From assembly GCA_002726315.1 (NCBI GenBank), contig PBSS01000022.1, positions 1-40,584 on the forward strand: a stretch of 40,584 bases of DNA. The letters are read 5' to 3'. A model generated the notes under the pieces. That model was not told the DNA's origin, searched no databases, and saw only the letters and a list, made by a program, of their open reading frames with translations. This document shows positions 32,550 to 40,584 of this stretch, in pieces. The stretch comes from Acidimicrobiaceae bacterium (GTDB lineage Bacteria > Actinomycetota > Acidimicrobiia > Acidimicrobiales > MedAcidi-G1). A program made the translations under genes and the position numbers. Position 1 is the stretch's first letter. Each line of letters starts with the position of its first letter.

Positions 32550-32563
32550 GTGATCCCGATCAC
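32550..32563. promoter_or_regulatory. Candidate operator upstream of the BMP lipoprotein gene
   Basis: Perfect inverted repeat GTGATC-CC-GATCAC, 23 bases before the start codon. The TGATC-N2-GATCA core resembles sites used by GntR-type repressors. No such repressor is encoded in the window. Confidence 0.35.
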
Positions 32564-32586
32564 GCCCAACGGAAGGGAATATCGAA

Positions 32587-33672
32587 ATGACGAGTCTCAG
32601 GCACCTCTTCAGTTTGTTGGCAGTGATCCTTAGCTTCGGGATGCTCGCCATGGCATGCAGTTCCGACGCCGGGGCCGACACCAAGGCTGCATTCATCTAC
32701 AACGGACGTGTCGAAGACCTTGGTTGGACCTACTCCCACGATCAGGGGAGGAAGGCAGCTGCAGCTGAGACGGGTATCGAGACCGCCTACGTCGAAGCCG
32801 TCCCCGAGGGAACAGTGGACTTCGGCAACCACGTCCGTGACTTCATCGACCAGGGGTACAACGTGATCATCGGTACTTCGTTTGGCTACATGGATGACAT
32901 GTTGGCTCTCGCCAACGAGTACCCCGATGTCATCTTTGAACACGTGTCGGGTTTCAAGCAGAATGACACCAACTTCGGCAACACCTTTGGTCGCATGTAC
33001 GAGCCCCGGTACCTAACCGGAATGGTTGCTGGTTCCACAACCGAGTCGAACCTGCTCGGCTACGTGGCGCCATTTCCAATTCCTGAGGTCATCCGGGGCA
33101 TCAACGCCTTCGCACTTGGCGTTCGTTCTGTCAACCCGGATGCACAGGTCGAGGTGATTTGGACCGATACGTGGTTGGACCCAGCAGTTGAGGGGGATTT
33201 GGCTCAGGTTCTGCTCGACGAGGGGGCTGATGTGATTGCGATGCACCAGGAATCTCCCGCCACGGGCAAGAAGGCCGAGGTGGCTGGCGCCCGTTGGGTT
33301 TCTTACAACTCCGACATGAGTTCCTTCGCTCCCAGAGCCTTCCTTACTGCTCCGGTCTGGGACTGGGGTCCCCGATACGTCGAGATTATCGAGGCCGCTA
33401 AGACAGGTACCTATGAGCCGGGTTCCTACTGGGGATCCATGGCCGACGGTGTGGTCGATATCGCAGACATCGCTGCAGACGTCGATGCGGGTGTAACGGC
33501 AGCCGTGGCGGACAAGAAGGCGGCGATTATCGCTGGCGACTTCGACGTCTTCAGCGGCCCGATCAATGACCAGTACGGATATCTGGTCGTAGCTGCCGGC
33601 GAGACGATGGACGACAGTTCGATGCTTGTAATGGACTTCTTCGTCGAGGGAGTGATCGGATCCATCGGCTGA
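32587..33672 (+). CDS. BMP/PnrA-family ABC transporter substrate-binding lipoprotein
   Basis: 361 residues. A signal peptide with a lipobox ends in LAMAC (C24 lipidated), followed by a short linker and the BMP domain. The aromatic ligand-stacking region is typical: FIYNGRVEDLGWTYSHDQG near the N-terminus and WVSYNSDMSSFAPRAFLTA later. Family members bind nucleosides, nucleobases or riboflavin at the outer face of the membrane. This supports import of a purine-like ring. The matching ATPase and two permeases of a BMP-type transporter are absent from the window; the ABC pair at 23.4-25.0 kb is of another class. The start is preceded by GGAAGGGA. Confidence 0.92.
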   Translation: MTSLRHLFSLLAVILSFGMLAMACSSDAGADTKAAFIYNGRVEDLGWTYSHDQGRKAAAAETGIETAYVEAVPEGTVDFGNHVRDFIDQGYNVIIGTSFGYMDDMLALANEYPDVIFEHVSGFKQNDTNFGNTFGRMYEPRYLTGMVAGSTTESNLLGYVAPFPIPEVIRGINAFALGVRSVNPDAQVEVIWTDTWLDPAVEGDLAQVLLDEGADVIAMHQESPATGKKAEVAGARWVSYNSDMSSFAPRAFLTAPVWDWGPRYVEIIEAAKTGTYEPGSYWGSMADGVVDIADIAADVDAGVTAAVADKKAAIIAGDFDVFSGPINDQYGYLVVAAGETMDDSSMLVMDFFVEGVIGSIG

Positions 33673-33700
33673 TCCAGAAAGCCCCGATGCTAATTGACAA

Positions 33701-34912
33701 TCAGCGCTCAATGCCCGTGAGGAGGACGACCACTGTGTCGTTGTCGACCAGGTTGTGGCGTTGGGCTGCCAGGAGACCGGCCAGGCCGGCAGTTCCGGTC
33801 GGGTCGGCCCCCACGCTGGTGTGTGAGTTGACGAGTCTGTGTGCATCGGCCAACTCGGCCTCGGTCACCACGACCGGAGCACCGCCACCCGTCATCATCG
33901 CACCCACGATTGGCTGCCAGTCGTAGACGATGTCGTCAAGGATGCCTGTTGCCAGGGAAACCGGGTCGTCCCACGGCCACATGATGTCGGAGTTGTCGTG
34001 GCTGGTAATAGCAGCGCAGGGATCATCGAGTTGTTGCACGATCATGAAGGCGCGATTTAGGGGGGCACAACCCTCGGACTGGACTGCGTAAAGTCGGGGA
34101 TTGTCAGCCAAGACCCCCAAGTCCACTGCCTCGGAAAGGGCTTGGATGGAGGAGCTGGCTAGGGCGCCACCGCCGACCTGAATGAACAGTCGGCACTCAT
34201 CGGTTCCTACACCAGCTAGGTCGGATGCAAGCTCGAACCCGAGGGTCCGTCCACCGTCGATCGTCATCAGGTTCTCGGTTCCCTGACACGTGAACGGAAC
34301 TGCACCGTCGGCGACCAACTCTCGGGAGCGCAGGACACACGGATCACCCGTTTCGTTCCGTCGACGTTCGCAGATGATCACATGGGCACCCAGGTCGTCG
34401 AGCTTTGCCAACACAGTCGTATCGGCCCATGCGGGAACGTGGATAGTGAGTGGCCGGCCGGCCGCCCGTGCGACAACGGCGGCTGCCAGGGCGGCATTTC
34501 CGCAGGAGGCGATAACCAGCGGAGTGTCGGTCGGTACATCGCCCACCTCCAGATGCAGCGCTAGTCCGAACAGATGCCGTGCCTTGTGCGTGCCAGACAC
34601 GTTGCCGGTCTCGTCCTTTCCCAGCAGCCCACCTGTGTGGCCGATGATGGAACCGACCTTGGTCAGGTCGACAAGTGGCGTGTCCCTAAACCCTTTGCCG
34701 TCGACTTCAGCGACGGCGTCGTCCAGCCGGCGCACAATGTCAACGAAAGCTCCGTCGGTAAGTCCAACCTCAAGGGCCCGGTGATGGGACCAGAGCATGC
34801 TCCTGTAACGGATGAACGGGTTGGGGTTGGCGTCCAGCTCCTCTGAGTCATTGGGCCAACGGGCACCTGGTGGAGAACCGAGCCAACCGATGGGCTGCTG
34901 CTGGGAGGTCAC
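33701..34912 (-). CDS. PLP-dependent fold-type II enzyme (threonine synthase/dehydratase-like)
   Basis: About 403 residues of the tryptophan synthase beta superfamily. The PLP lysine lies in GNVSGTHKARHL, the asparagine loop in ASCGNAALAAAV and the phosphate-binding glycine loop in QVGGGALASS. The general order follows threonine synthase and threonine/serine dehydratases, but the sequence is not close enough to name one reaction. GTG 34912 follows the upstream gene by 25 bases; ATG 34963 would overlap it by 26 and add 17 poorly conserved residues. Neither has a good SD. It converges on the lipoprotein gene, with only 28 bases between stops, where a weak imperfect hairpin (33689-33705) lies. 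Confidence 0.82.
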   Translation of the reverse strand: MTSQQQPIGWLGSPPGARWPNDSEELDANPNPFIRYRSMLWSHHRALEVGLTDGAFVDIVRRLDDAVAEVDGKGFRDTPLVDLTKVGSIIGHTGGLLGKDETGNVSGTHKARHLFGLALHLEVGDVPTDTPLVIASCGNAALAAAVVARAAGRPLTIHVPAWADTTVLAKLDDLGAHVIICERRRNETGDPCVLRSRELVADGAVPFTCQGTENLMTIDGGRTLGFELASDLAGVGTDECRLFIQVGGGALASSSIQALSEAVDLGVLADNPRLYAVQSEGCAPLNRAFMIVQQLDDPCAAITSHDNSDIMWPWDDPVSLATGILDDIVYDWQPIVGAMMTGGGAPVVVTEAELADAHRLVNSHTSVGADPTGTAGLAGLLAAQRHNLVDNDTVVVLLTGIER

Positions 34913-34937
34913 CTGATGATTAGTCCATCGACGTGTG

Positions 34938-36452
<1,515 letters not shown>

Positions 36453-36625
36453 GAAGTATCTGTCTCCCGGTTTGTGGTTCTGGTCGGGGTCTTAATCAGA
36501 GGCTCAGGCTAGCGCCGCTGGCCGTATCGGGTTGACAGGATGTGTAACCACCAATTTGGCATTGAAACTGCAGATCAGTCGGCATGCCGCGGATTTCGGG
36601 TCCGATAGTGCGAGGCTATGGGGTC

Positions 36626-37285
36626 ATGTTTCGTCGGGTAATTCAGGTCGTCACGACCTTGTGTGTGATCGCCGCTGGCGGTGTGTTGGCCTCGCGTGCT
36701 GCTGAGCCTTCGGTGCGACCTGTCCTCTACCCGGCACCACCTACCACGGTTGCCCCGCCGACCACCACGACAACGATGCCACCTACCACAACGGTGGTGG
36801 TTCCGGCCTCCACGACGGCCCTTGATGCGGCCCCTGTGACCACGGCTGTTCCGGCAACGACCACCTCTCCTCCAACTACTACCACCACGATGGTTCCCAT
36901 CGATGAGGAGGCTGTTCTTAATGCTCACTACGTGTGGGGCAAGAGCACTGCTGCTAGAACTCTCCAGACTGTTCTTGGAGTGACCGTCGACGGCTGGTAC
37001 GGGCCTGCCACGAGGGCAGCCCACCTGGCTGAGAACGCAGCCCGGGGGTTCGACACGACCGGGGTTCCACCAGTGCCGACTACCACGACGGCTCCACCCA
37101 CGACGGCTCCACCGGCAGGGGAGAACACCACCTCTACGGCTCCGTCGGTGACCGTTCCTGTCACCTTCGGTGGCGTGGGTGCCGAGTTGGTGGCAGAGCT
37201 CCTGAACCAGCCCTGCATCGCAGACGGCGACCTGAGCGACTGCCCCCCCGAGGTGGACGTCCTCATTAGCGGCCTGGTGGGCTGA
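36626..37285 (+). CDS. Secreted Thr/Pro-rich protein with a peptidoglycan-binding domain
   Basis: 219 residues from ATG 36626 (a longer frame begins at 36584). The N-terminus is a signal peptide: FRR, then the hydrophobic run VIQVVTTLCVIAAGGVLA. Two low-complexity linkers rich in Thr and Pro (about 38-90 and 150-175) flank a small domain at about 100-140 with WGKSTAARTLQTVLG and VDGWYGPATR, the pattern of the PG_binding_1 repeat. The C-terminal part contains two cysteines (C197, C206) that could form a disulfide. It is probably anchored at the cell wall. This build is common in Acidimicrobiia and helps place the organism. It sits directly upstream of dnaE2 but is not expected to share its SOS control. 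Confidence 0.78.
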   Translation: MFRRVIQVVTTLCVIAAGGVLASRAAEPSVRPVLYPAPPTTVAPPTTTTTMPPTTTVVVPASTTALDAAPVTTAVPATTTSPPTTTTTMVPIDEEAVLNAHYVWGKSTAARTLQTVLGVTVDGWYGPATRAAHLAENAARGFDTTGVPPVPTTTTAPPTTAPPAGENTTSTAPSVTVPVTFGGVGAELVAELLNQPCIADGDLSDCPPEVDVLISGLVG

Positions 37286-37306
37286 GGAGAGAACCCACCG
37301 GATATC

Positions 37307-37335
37307 TTGGGTATCGAACATATGTTCGATACAGT
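37307..37335 (+). promoter_or_regulatory. LexA box (SOS operator) inside the dnaE2 promoter
   Basis: A perfect 22-bp palindrome (37311-37332) with core GAACATATGTTC, the Gram-positive/actinobacterial LexA site. A promoter fits around it: TTGGGT (37307-37312), 17 bases, TACAGT (37330-37335). The palindrome fills the spacer and touches both boxes, so bound LexA would block RNA polymerase. Transcription would begin about 37342, next to the GTG start at 37344, giving a leaderless message; no SD is present. Confidence 0.9.
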
Positions 37336-37343
37336 CGAAATCT

Positions 37344-40300
37344 GTGTCGAGTCACGTTCCCTACGCCGAGTTGCATTGCCATTCGCACTTCAGCTTCCTA
37401 GACGGCGCCTCTGATCCCGCAGAGTTGGTAGCTGAGGCATCCCGGCTGGGTTTGACAGCTCTGGGCATCACCGACCACAACGGCCTTTACGGGGTGGTCC
37501 GGTTCGCAGAGGCAGCCCGACGACACGGCTTACCCACGGTATTTGGAACCGAGCTCACGATCGATGCCCCGTCATCTCGTACCGGTTCCCCGGATCCTCC
37601 CGGCACACACCTGGTGGTATTGGCTGAGGGTCCCACTGGATACGCCCGCCTGGGCGCGGCTATTACCGAGGCGCAGTTGGCCGGGAGTAAGGGCCACCCG
37701 CGGCTTTCTCTCGACGTGCTGACAGGATTGTTCGAGGGAGGAAGTGGCTGTTCGAATCGGGCACCATGGCTTGTCCTCACCGGCTGCCGCAAGGGAGCAG
37801 TAACCACCGCCCTCATGGACGAAGGCCCGTCGACCGCCCGGCGCGTCCTCGACGACCTGGTGGCTCGGTTCGGCCACAGTCGTGTGGCCGTTGAGCTCTG
37901 GGACCACGGCCACCCTCTTGACGCGGGCAGGAACGAGGCTCTGGTCGGACTGGCCATGTCGACCGGGGTCACGGCGGTGGCAACCAACAACGTCCACTAC
38001 CACTGCCTCTCCCGCCGCCGCCTGGCCACCGTTATGGCAGCCGTGCGAGCCCATCGCTCCCTTGAGGAACTGGACGGCTGGCTGCCGGCGTCTGCTAGTG
38101 CCCACCTCCGCTCAGGAGATGATCAGGCCCGCCGTTTCGCCCGGTTCCCCGGGGTGGTTGAGGCTGCAGCCGAACTGGGGGACCGCTGTGCATTCGACCT
38201 GGACCTGATAGCTCCCGACCTTCCTCCCTATCCGTGCCCAGACGGTCTCAACGAGATTGCCTACCTGCACCACCTATCCGAGGCGGGGGCCACCGATCGC
38301 TACGGGCCCAGGGGTTCAGAACGGGTGGTAGGAGCATGGGAACAGGTGGACCACGAGTTGAACGTCATCGAACAACTCGGGTTTGCCGGCTACTTCCTCG
38401 TGGTCTGGGACCTAGTCCAGTTCTGTCGCCGTTCTGATATCTACTGTCAAGGGCGCGGATCTGCCGCCAACTCTGCTGTCTGTTACGCCCTTGGTATCAC
38501 CAATGCTGACGCGGTAGGCCTGGGGCTCCTGTTTGAGCGGTTCCTGTCGCCGGAGCGCGATGGGCCACCCGACATCGACATAGATGTAGAGAGTGGCCGC
38601 CGCGAGGAGGTAATCCAGTACGTGTACGGTCGCTACGGACGGGACCACGCCGCCCAGGTGGCCAATGTCATCACTTACCGAACCCGATCGGCGGTGCGTG
38701 ATGTGGCAAGGGCACTGGGTTACGCCCAAGGACAGCAGGACGCTTTCGCAAAGGGCTTAGAGCACAGGTTCCATACCACCGATGAGGAGAAGGAGAAGCC
38801 CAACTCTGCCATTCCGGCACAGGTAGCCCAGATGGCCGACGAGTTGTGTGGTGCCCCCAGACACCTAGGTATCCACTCGGGTGGCATGGTCATCTGTGAC
38901 CGCCCTCTGGCTGAGGTCTGCCCCGTCGAATGGGCCACCATGGACGATCGCAGCGTCCTGCAGTGGGACAAGGAGGACTGTGCCGCAGCGGGCCTCGTCA
39001 AGTTCGACCTGTTGGGCCTCGGCATGCTGAGTGCCCTCCACGGGGCCGTTGACCTGATCGCCACCCACGAGGGAGTGCAGGTCGATCTAGCTCACCTGCC
39101 CCAGGAGGACGCTGTCTACGACATGGTCTGTGCTGCTGACACCATCGGGGTGTTCCAGATCGAAAGTCGGGCCCAGATGGCCACCCTGCCCCGGCTGAGG
39201 CCCCGCTGCTTCTACGACCTGGTCATCGAGATAGCCCTGATCCGTCCAGGGCCCATCCAGGGCGGATCTGTGCACCCCTACATCCGGCGTCGCAGTGGTC
39301 GCGAACCGGTTACCTACCCGCACCCCTTGTGTGAGAAAGCCCTGGCCAGGACCCTTGGGGTACCGCTGTTCCAAGAGCAGCTCATGCAGCTCTCAATCGA
39401 TGTGGCCGGGTTCACCGCCTCTGAAGCCGACACCCTTCGTCAGGCAATGGGTTCAAAGCGCAGCCGAGTACTTATGGATTCCCTGCACAGGCGTTTCATT
39501 GACGGAGCAATCGAACGCGGGGTGCCATTGGAGGCAATCGCTGAGGTCTGGGAGAAGTTGGCCGCCTTCTCGGATTACGGCTTCCCCGAGAGCCACTCGG
39601 TGTCCTTCGCCCACCTGGTCTACGCCAGCTGTTGGATCAAGCTCCACCACCCAGCTGCGTTCTGTGCCGCTTTGCTGAACGCTCAACCCATGGGGTTCTA
39701 CGCCCCCCACACCCTGGTACAAGATGCCCGCCGCCACGGAGTGGAGGTACGGACCCCTGACCTGAATCTGTCTGATGCAGGAGCAACCCTGGAAGATGCC
39801 GGAGGTTCTTTTTTTGCAGTCAGGTTGGGCTTGGGGTCGGTGAGGGGCGTGGGCCACGACTTGGCAGAGAGCATGGCAGAGGGCCGCCCCTACAGATCTA
39901 TCGAGGACCTGCAGCGTCGAATTGAGCCCGACTGCACAGTCATGGAGGCCCTCGCCACCGCTGGTGTATTTGGGTGTTTCGACGTGGATCGCCGCTCGGC
40001 CCTTTGGTCAGCAGGAGCCCTGGCCACTTCGGGTGTTGAGCATCTGCCCGGCGTTGTGACTGGGGTGGAGCCGCCACTGCTTCCTGAGTTGTCCGCTGTC
40101 GATAGTGCCCGGTTCGACCTGTGGGCTACGGGGGTGTCGCCCGACGGTCACCCAACCAGGTTCGTGAGGGAGCGCCTGGCGGCCGAGGGAGTGCTCACCG
40201 CTACCAACCTGCGATTGGTGACAAACCGTCAGCGGGTGGTAGTAGCCGGTGTGGTGACGCACCGGCAGCGCCCAACCACCGCTAACGGAATCACCTTCTT

Positions 40301-40502
40301 GAACCTTGAGGATGAGACAGGCCTCGTCAACGTGATCGTCTCGAAGGGCTGCTGGGCTCACCACCTTGAGGTGGTCGCAGGGGCGGGGGCTCTCCTGGTC
40401 AGAGGCATGGCTGAGGTGACTGATGGGGTCGTCAACGTAGTGGCTGAGCGCCTTGAGTCCCTCAACTTGGCCAGTCCCGCCAGGGTCAGGAACTTTCATT
40501 GA
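37344..40502 (+). CDS. dnaE2: Error-prone DNA polymerase III alpha subunit DnaE2
   Basis: 1052 residues, normal length. DnaE2 performs mutagenic translesion synthesis after DNA damage. The N-terminal PHP domain begins ELHCHSHFSFLDGAS (9-23). The C-family palm has catalytic aspartates D410 and D412 in PDIDID and D555 in KFDLLGLG. The fingers/HhH region and a C-terminal OB fold (VVVAGVVTHRQRPTTANG, then FLNLEDETG) follow, and the chain ends in the RNFH type terminus. The start is GTG 37344, without SD, under a LexA box. The usual partners ImuA and ImuB are not adjacent upstream, and only 82 bases of the window follow, so they are either beyond the right edge or unlinked. Confidence 0.97.
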   Translation: MSSHVPYAELHCHSHFSFLDGASDPAELVAEASRLGLTALGITDHNGLYGVVRFAEAARRHGLPTVFGTELTIDAPSSRTGSPDPPGTHLVVLAEGPTGYARLGAAITEAQLAGSKGHPRLSLDVLTGLFEGGSGCSNRAPWLVLTGCRKGAVTTALMDEGPSTARRVLDDLVARFGHSRVAVELWDHGHPLDAGRNEALVGLAMSTGVTAVATNNVHYHCLSRRRLATVMAAVRAHRSLEELDGWLPASASAHLRSGDDQARRFARFPGVVEAAAELGDRCAFDLDLIAPDLPPYPCPDGLNEIAYLHHLSEAGATDRYGPRGSERVVGAWEQVDHELNVIEQLGFAGYFLVVWDLVQFCRRSDIYCQGRGSAANSAVCYALGITNADAVGLGLLFERFLSPERDGPPDIDIDVESGRREEVIQYVYGRYGRDHAAQVANVITYRTRSAVRDVARALGYAQGQQDAFAKGLEHRFHTTDEEKEKPNSAIPAQVAQMADELCGAPRHLGIHSGGMVICDRPLAEVCPVEWATMDDRSVLQWDKEDCAAAGLVKFDLLGLGMLSALHGAVDLIATHEGVQVDLAHLPQEDAVYDMVCAADTIGVFQIESRAQMATLPRLRPRCFYDLVIEIALIRPGPIQGGSVHPYIRRRSGREPVTYPHPLCEKALARTLGVPLFQEQLMQLSIDVAGFTASEADTLRQAMGSKRSRVLMDSLHRRFIDGAIERGVPLEAIAEVWEKLAAFSDYGFPESHSVSFAHLVYASCWIKLHHPAAFCAALLNAQPMGFYAPHTLVQDARRHGVEVRTPDLNLSDAGATLEDAGGSFFAVRLGLGSVRGVGHDLAESMAEGRPYRSIEDLQRRIEPDCTVMEALATAGVFGCFDVDRRSALWSAGALATSGVEHLPGVVTGVEPPLLPELSAVDSARFDLWATGVSPDGHPTRFVRERLAAEGVLTATNLRLVTNRQRVVVAGVVTHRQRPTTANGITFLNLEDETGLVNVIVSKGCWAHHLEVVAGAGALLVRGMAEVTDGVVNVVAERLESLNLASPARVRNFH

Positions 40503-40533
40503 AGAGAGGTTGTTGGTCGATTAGGCGAAATAC

Positions 40534-40557
40534 GTCGCCGAGAGGCGGGCGGGCGAC
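40534..40557 (+). terminator. Hairpin after dnaE2
   Basis: GTCGCC-N12-GGCGAC with an alternative inner CGCC-GAGA-GGCG stem (40536-40547, GNRA-type loop), 32 bases after the dnaE2 stop. A terminator without T-run is plausible. An ATG at 40570 could begin another gene but only five codons are visible. Confidence 0.35.
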
Positions 40558-40584
40558 CACACTGGTGCCATGCGTTCTATGCGC

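Noticed and set aside
33701-34912. Assignment of the PLP enzyme as diaminopropionate ammonia-lyase (DpaL/YgeX)
   Set aside because: It would complete the analogy with the enterobacterial purine cluster, but the DpaL landmarks (RFGLNAFK lysine region and DGNHGRG loop) are absent. The lysine motif here is SGTHKAR.
36750-36900. Thr/Pro-coding repeats as a DNA repeat or CRISPR-like array
   Set aside because: The ACC/ACG/CCT triplet bias is explained by the low-complexity linker of the secreted protein; there is no constant repeat length or unique spacer.
40570-40584. Start of another gene at the right edge
   Set aside because: ATG is followed by only four more codons and no clear ribosome-binding site; too little to call.

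Overview
The window looks like a chromosomal segment of a GC-rich, F420-using actinobacterium, most likely a member of the Acidimicrobiia. This is inference. It rests on four LLM-class (F420/FMN) oxidoreductases, a Gram-positive/actinobacterial LexA box of GAAC-N4-GTTC type in front of dnaE2, promoters that place transcription starts on or next to start codons, and a secreted Thr/Pro-rich peptidoglycan-binding protein typical of that class. No rRNA, tRNA, IS element, phage gene or CRISPR array was seen, and no gene-free gap exceeds about 220 bases.

Layout. (1) 0.14-1.07 kb: an SDR dehydrogenase on the minus strand. (2) 1.3-6.4 kb, plus: an operon with a structured leader. It encodes a 2-oxoacid/acetoin-type dehydrogenase E1 alpha and beta, a free-standing lipoyl domain, a FabG-like SDR, a homologue of methenyl-tetrahydromethanopterin cyclohydrolase (Mch) and a Mer-like LLM oxidoreductase. 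(3) 6.46-18.7 kb: a small DauR/YheO-type regulator divergent from a nine-gene plus-strand operon. That operon holds a three-subunit molybdenum hydroxylase, an M20 carbamoylase/allantoate hydrolase-like enzyme, an N-carbamoyl-D-amino-acid hydrolase-like nitrilase, a fused 2Fe-2S/Moco xanthine dehydrogenase, SsnA, an LLM enzyme and an 8-oxoguanine-deaminase-like amidohydrolase. Six consecutive junctions are 4-base ATGA overlaps. (4) 18.75-22.9 kb, minus: another amidohydrolase, a YqeB/EF2563-family selenium-molybdenum accessory protein, an LLM enzyme and a VanX-like dipeptidase. (5) 23.0-27.9 kb: a RidA-like protein, an ABC permease and ATPase, an LLM monooxygenase and a phytoene-dehydrogenase-like flavoprotein. 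(6) 28.0-33.7 kb: UbiD decarboxylase, a cytosine-deaminase-like amidohydrolase, UbiX, a creatininase-family enzyme, a thiamine-binding-fold protein and a BMP/PnrA-type lipoprotein. (7) 33.7-36.5 kb: two tandem fold-type II PLP enzymes. (8) 36.6-40.5 kb: the peptidoglycan-binding protein and SOS-controlled dnaE2.

How the genes may work together (inference). From about 6 to 33 kb the region reads as a catabolic and salvage island for a nitrogen heterocycle, most simply a purine or purine-like compound. Molybdenum hydroxylases would oxidise the ring, four amidohydrolases would deaminate or open it, two carbamoyl hydrolases would remove ureido groups, UbiD/UbiX would decarboxylate, and flavin enzymes would reduce or oxygenate intermediates. 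The fused Xdh, SsnA and YqeB together match marker families of the selenium-dependent molybdenum hydroxylase system, known mainly from anaerobes and enterobacteria. That combination, plus an Mch homologue beside a Mer-like enzyme, is the strongest candidate here for an undescribed system.
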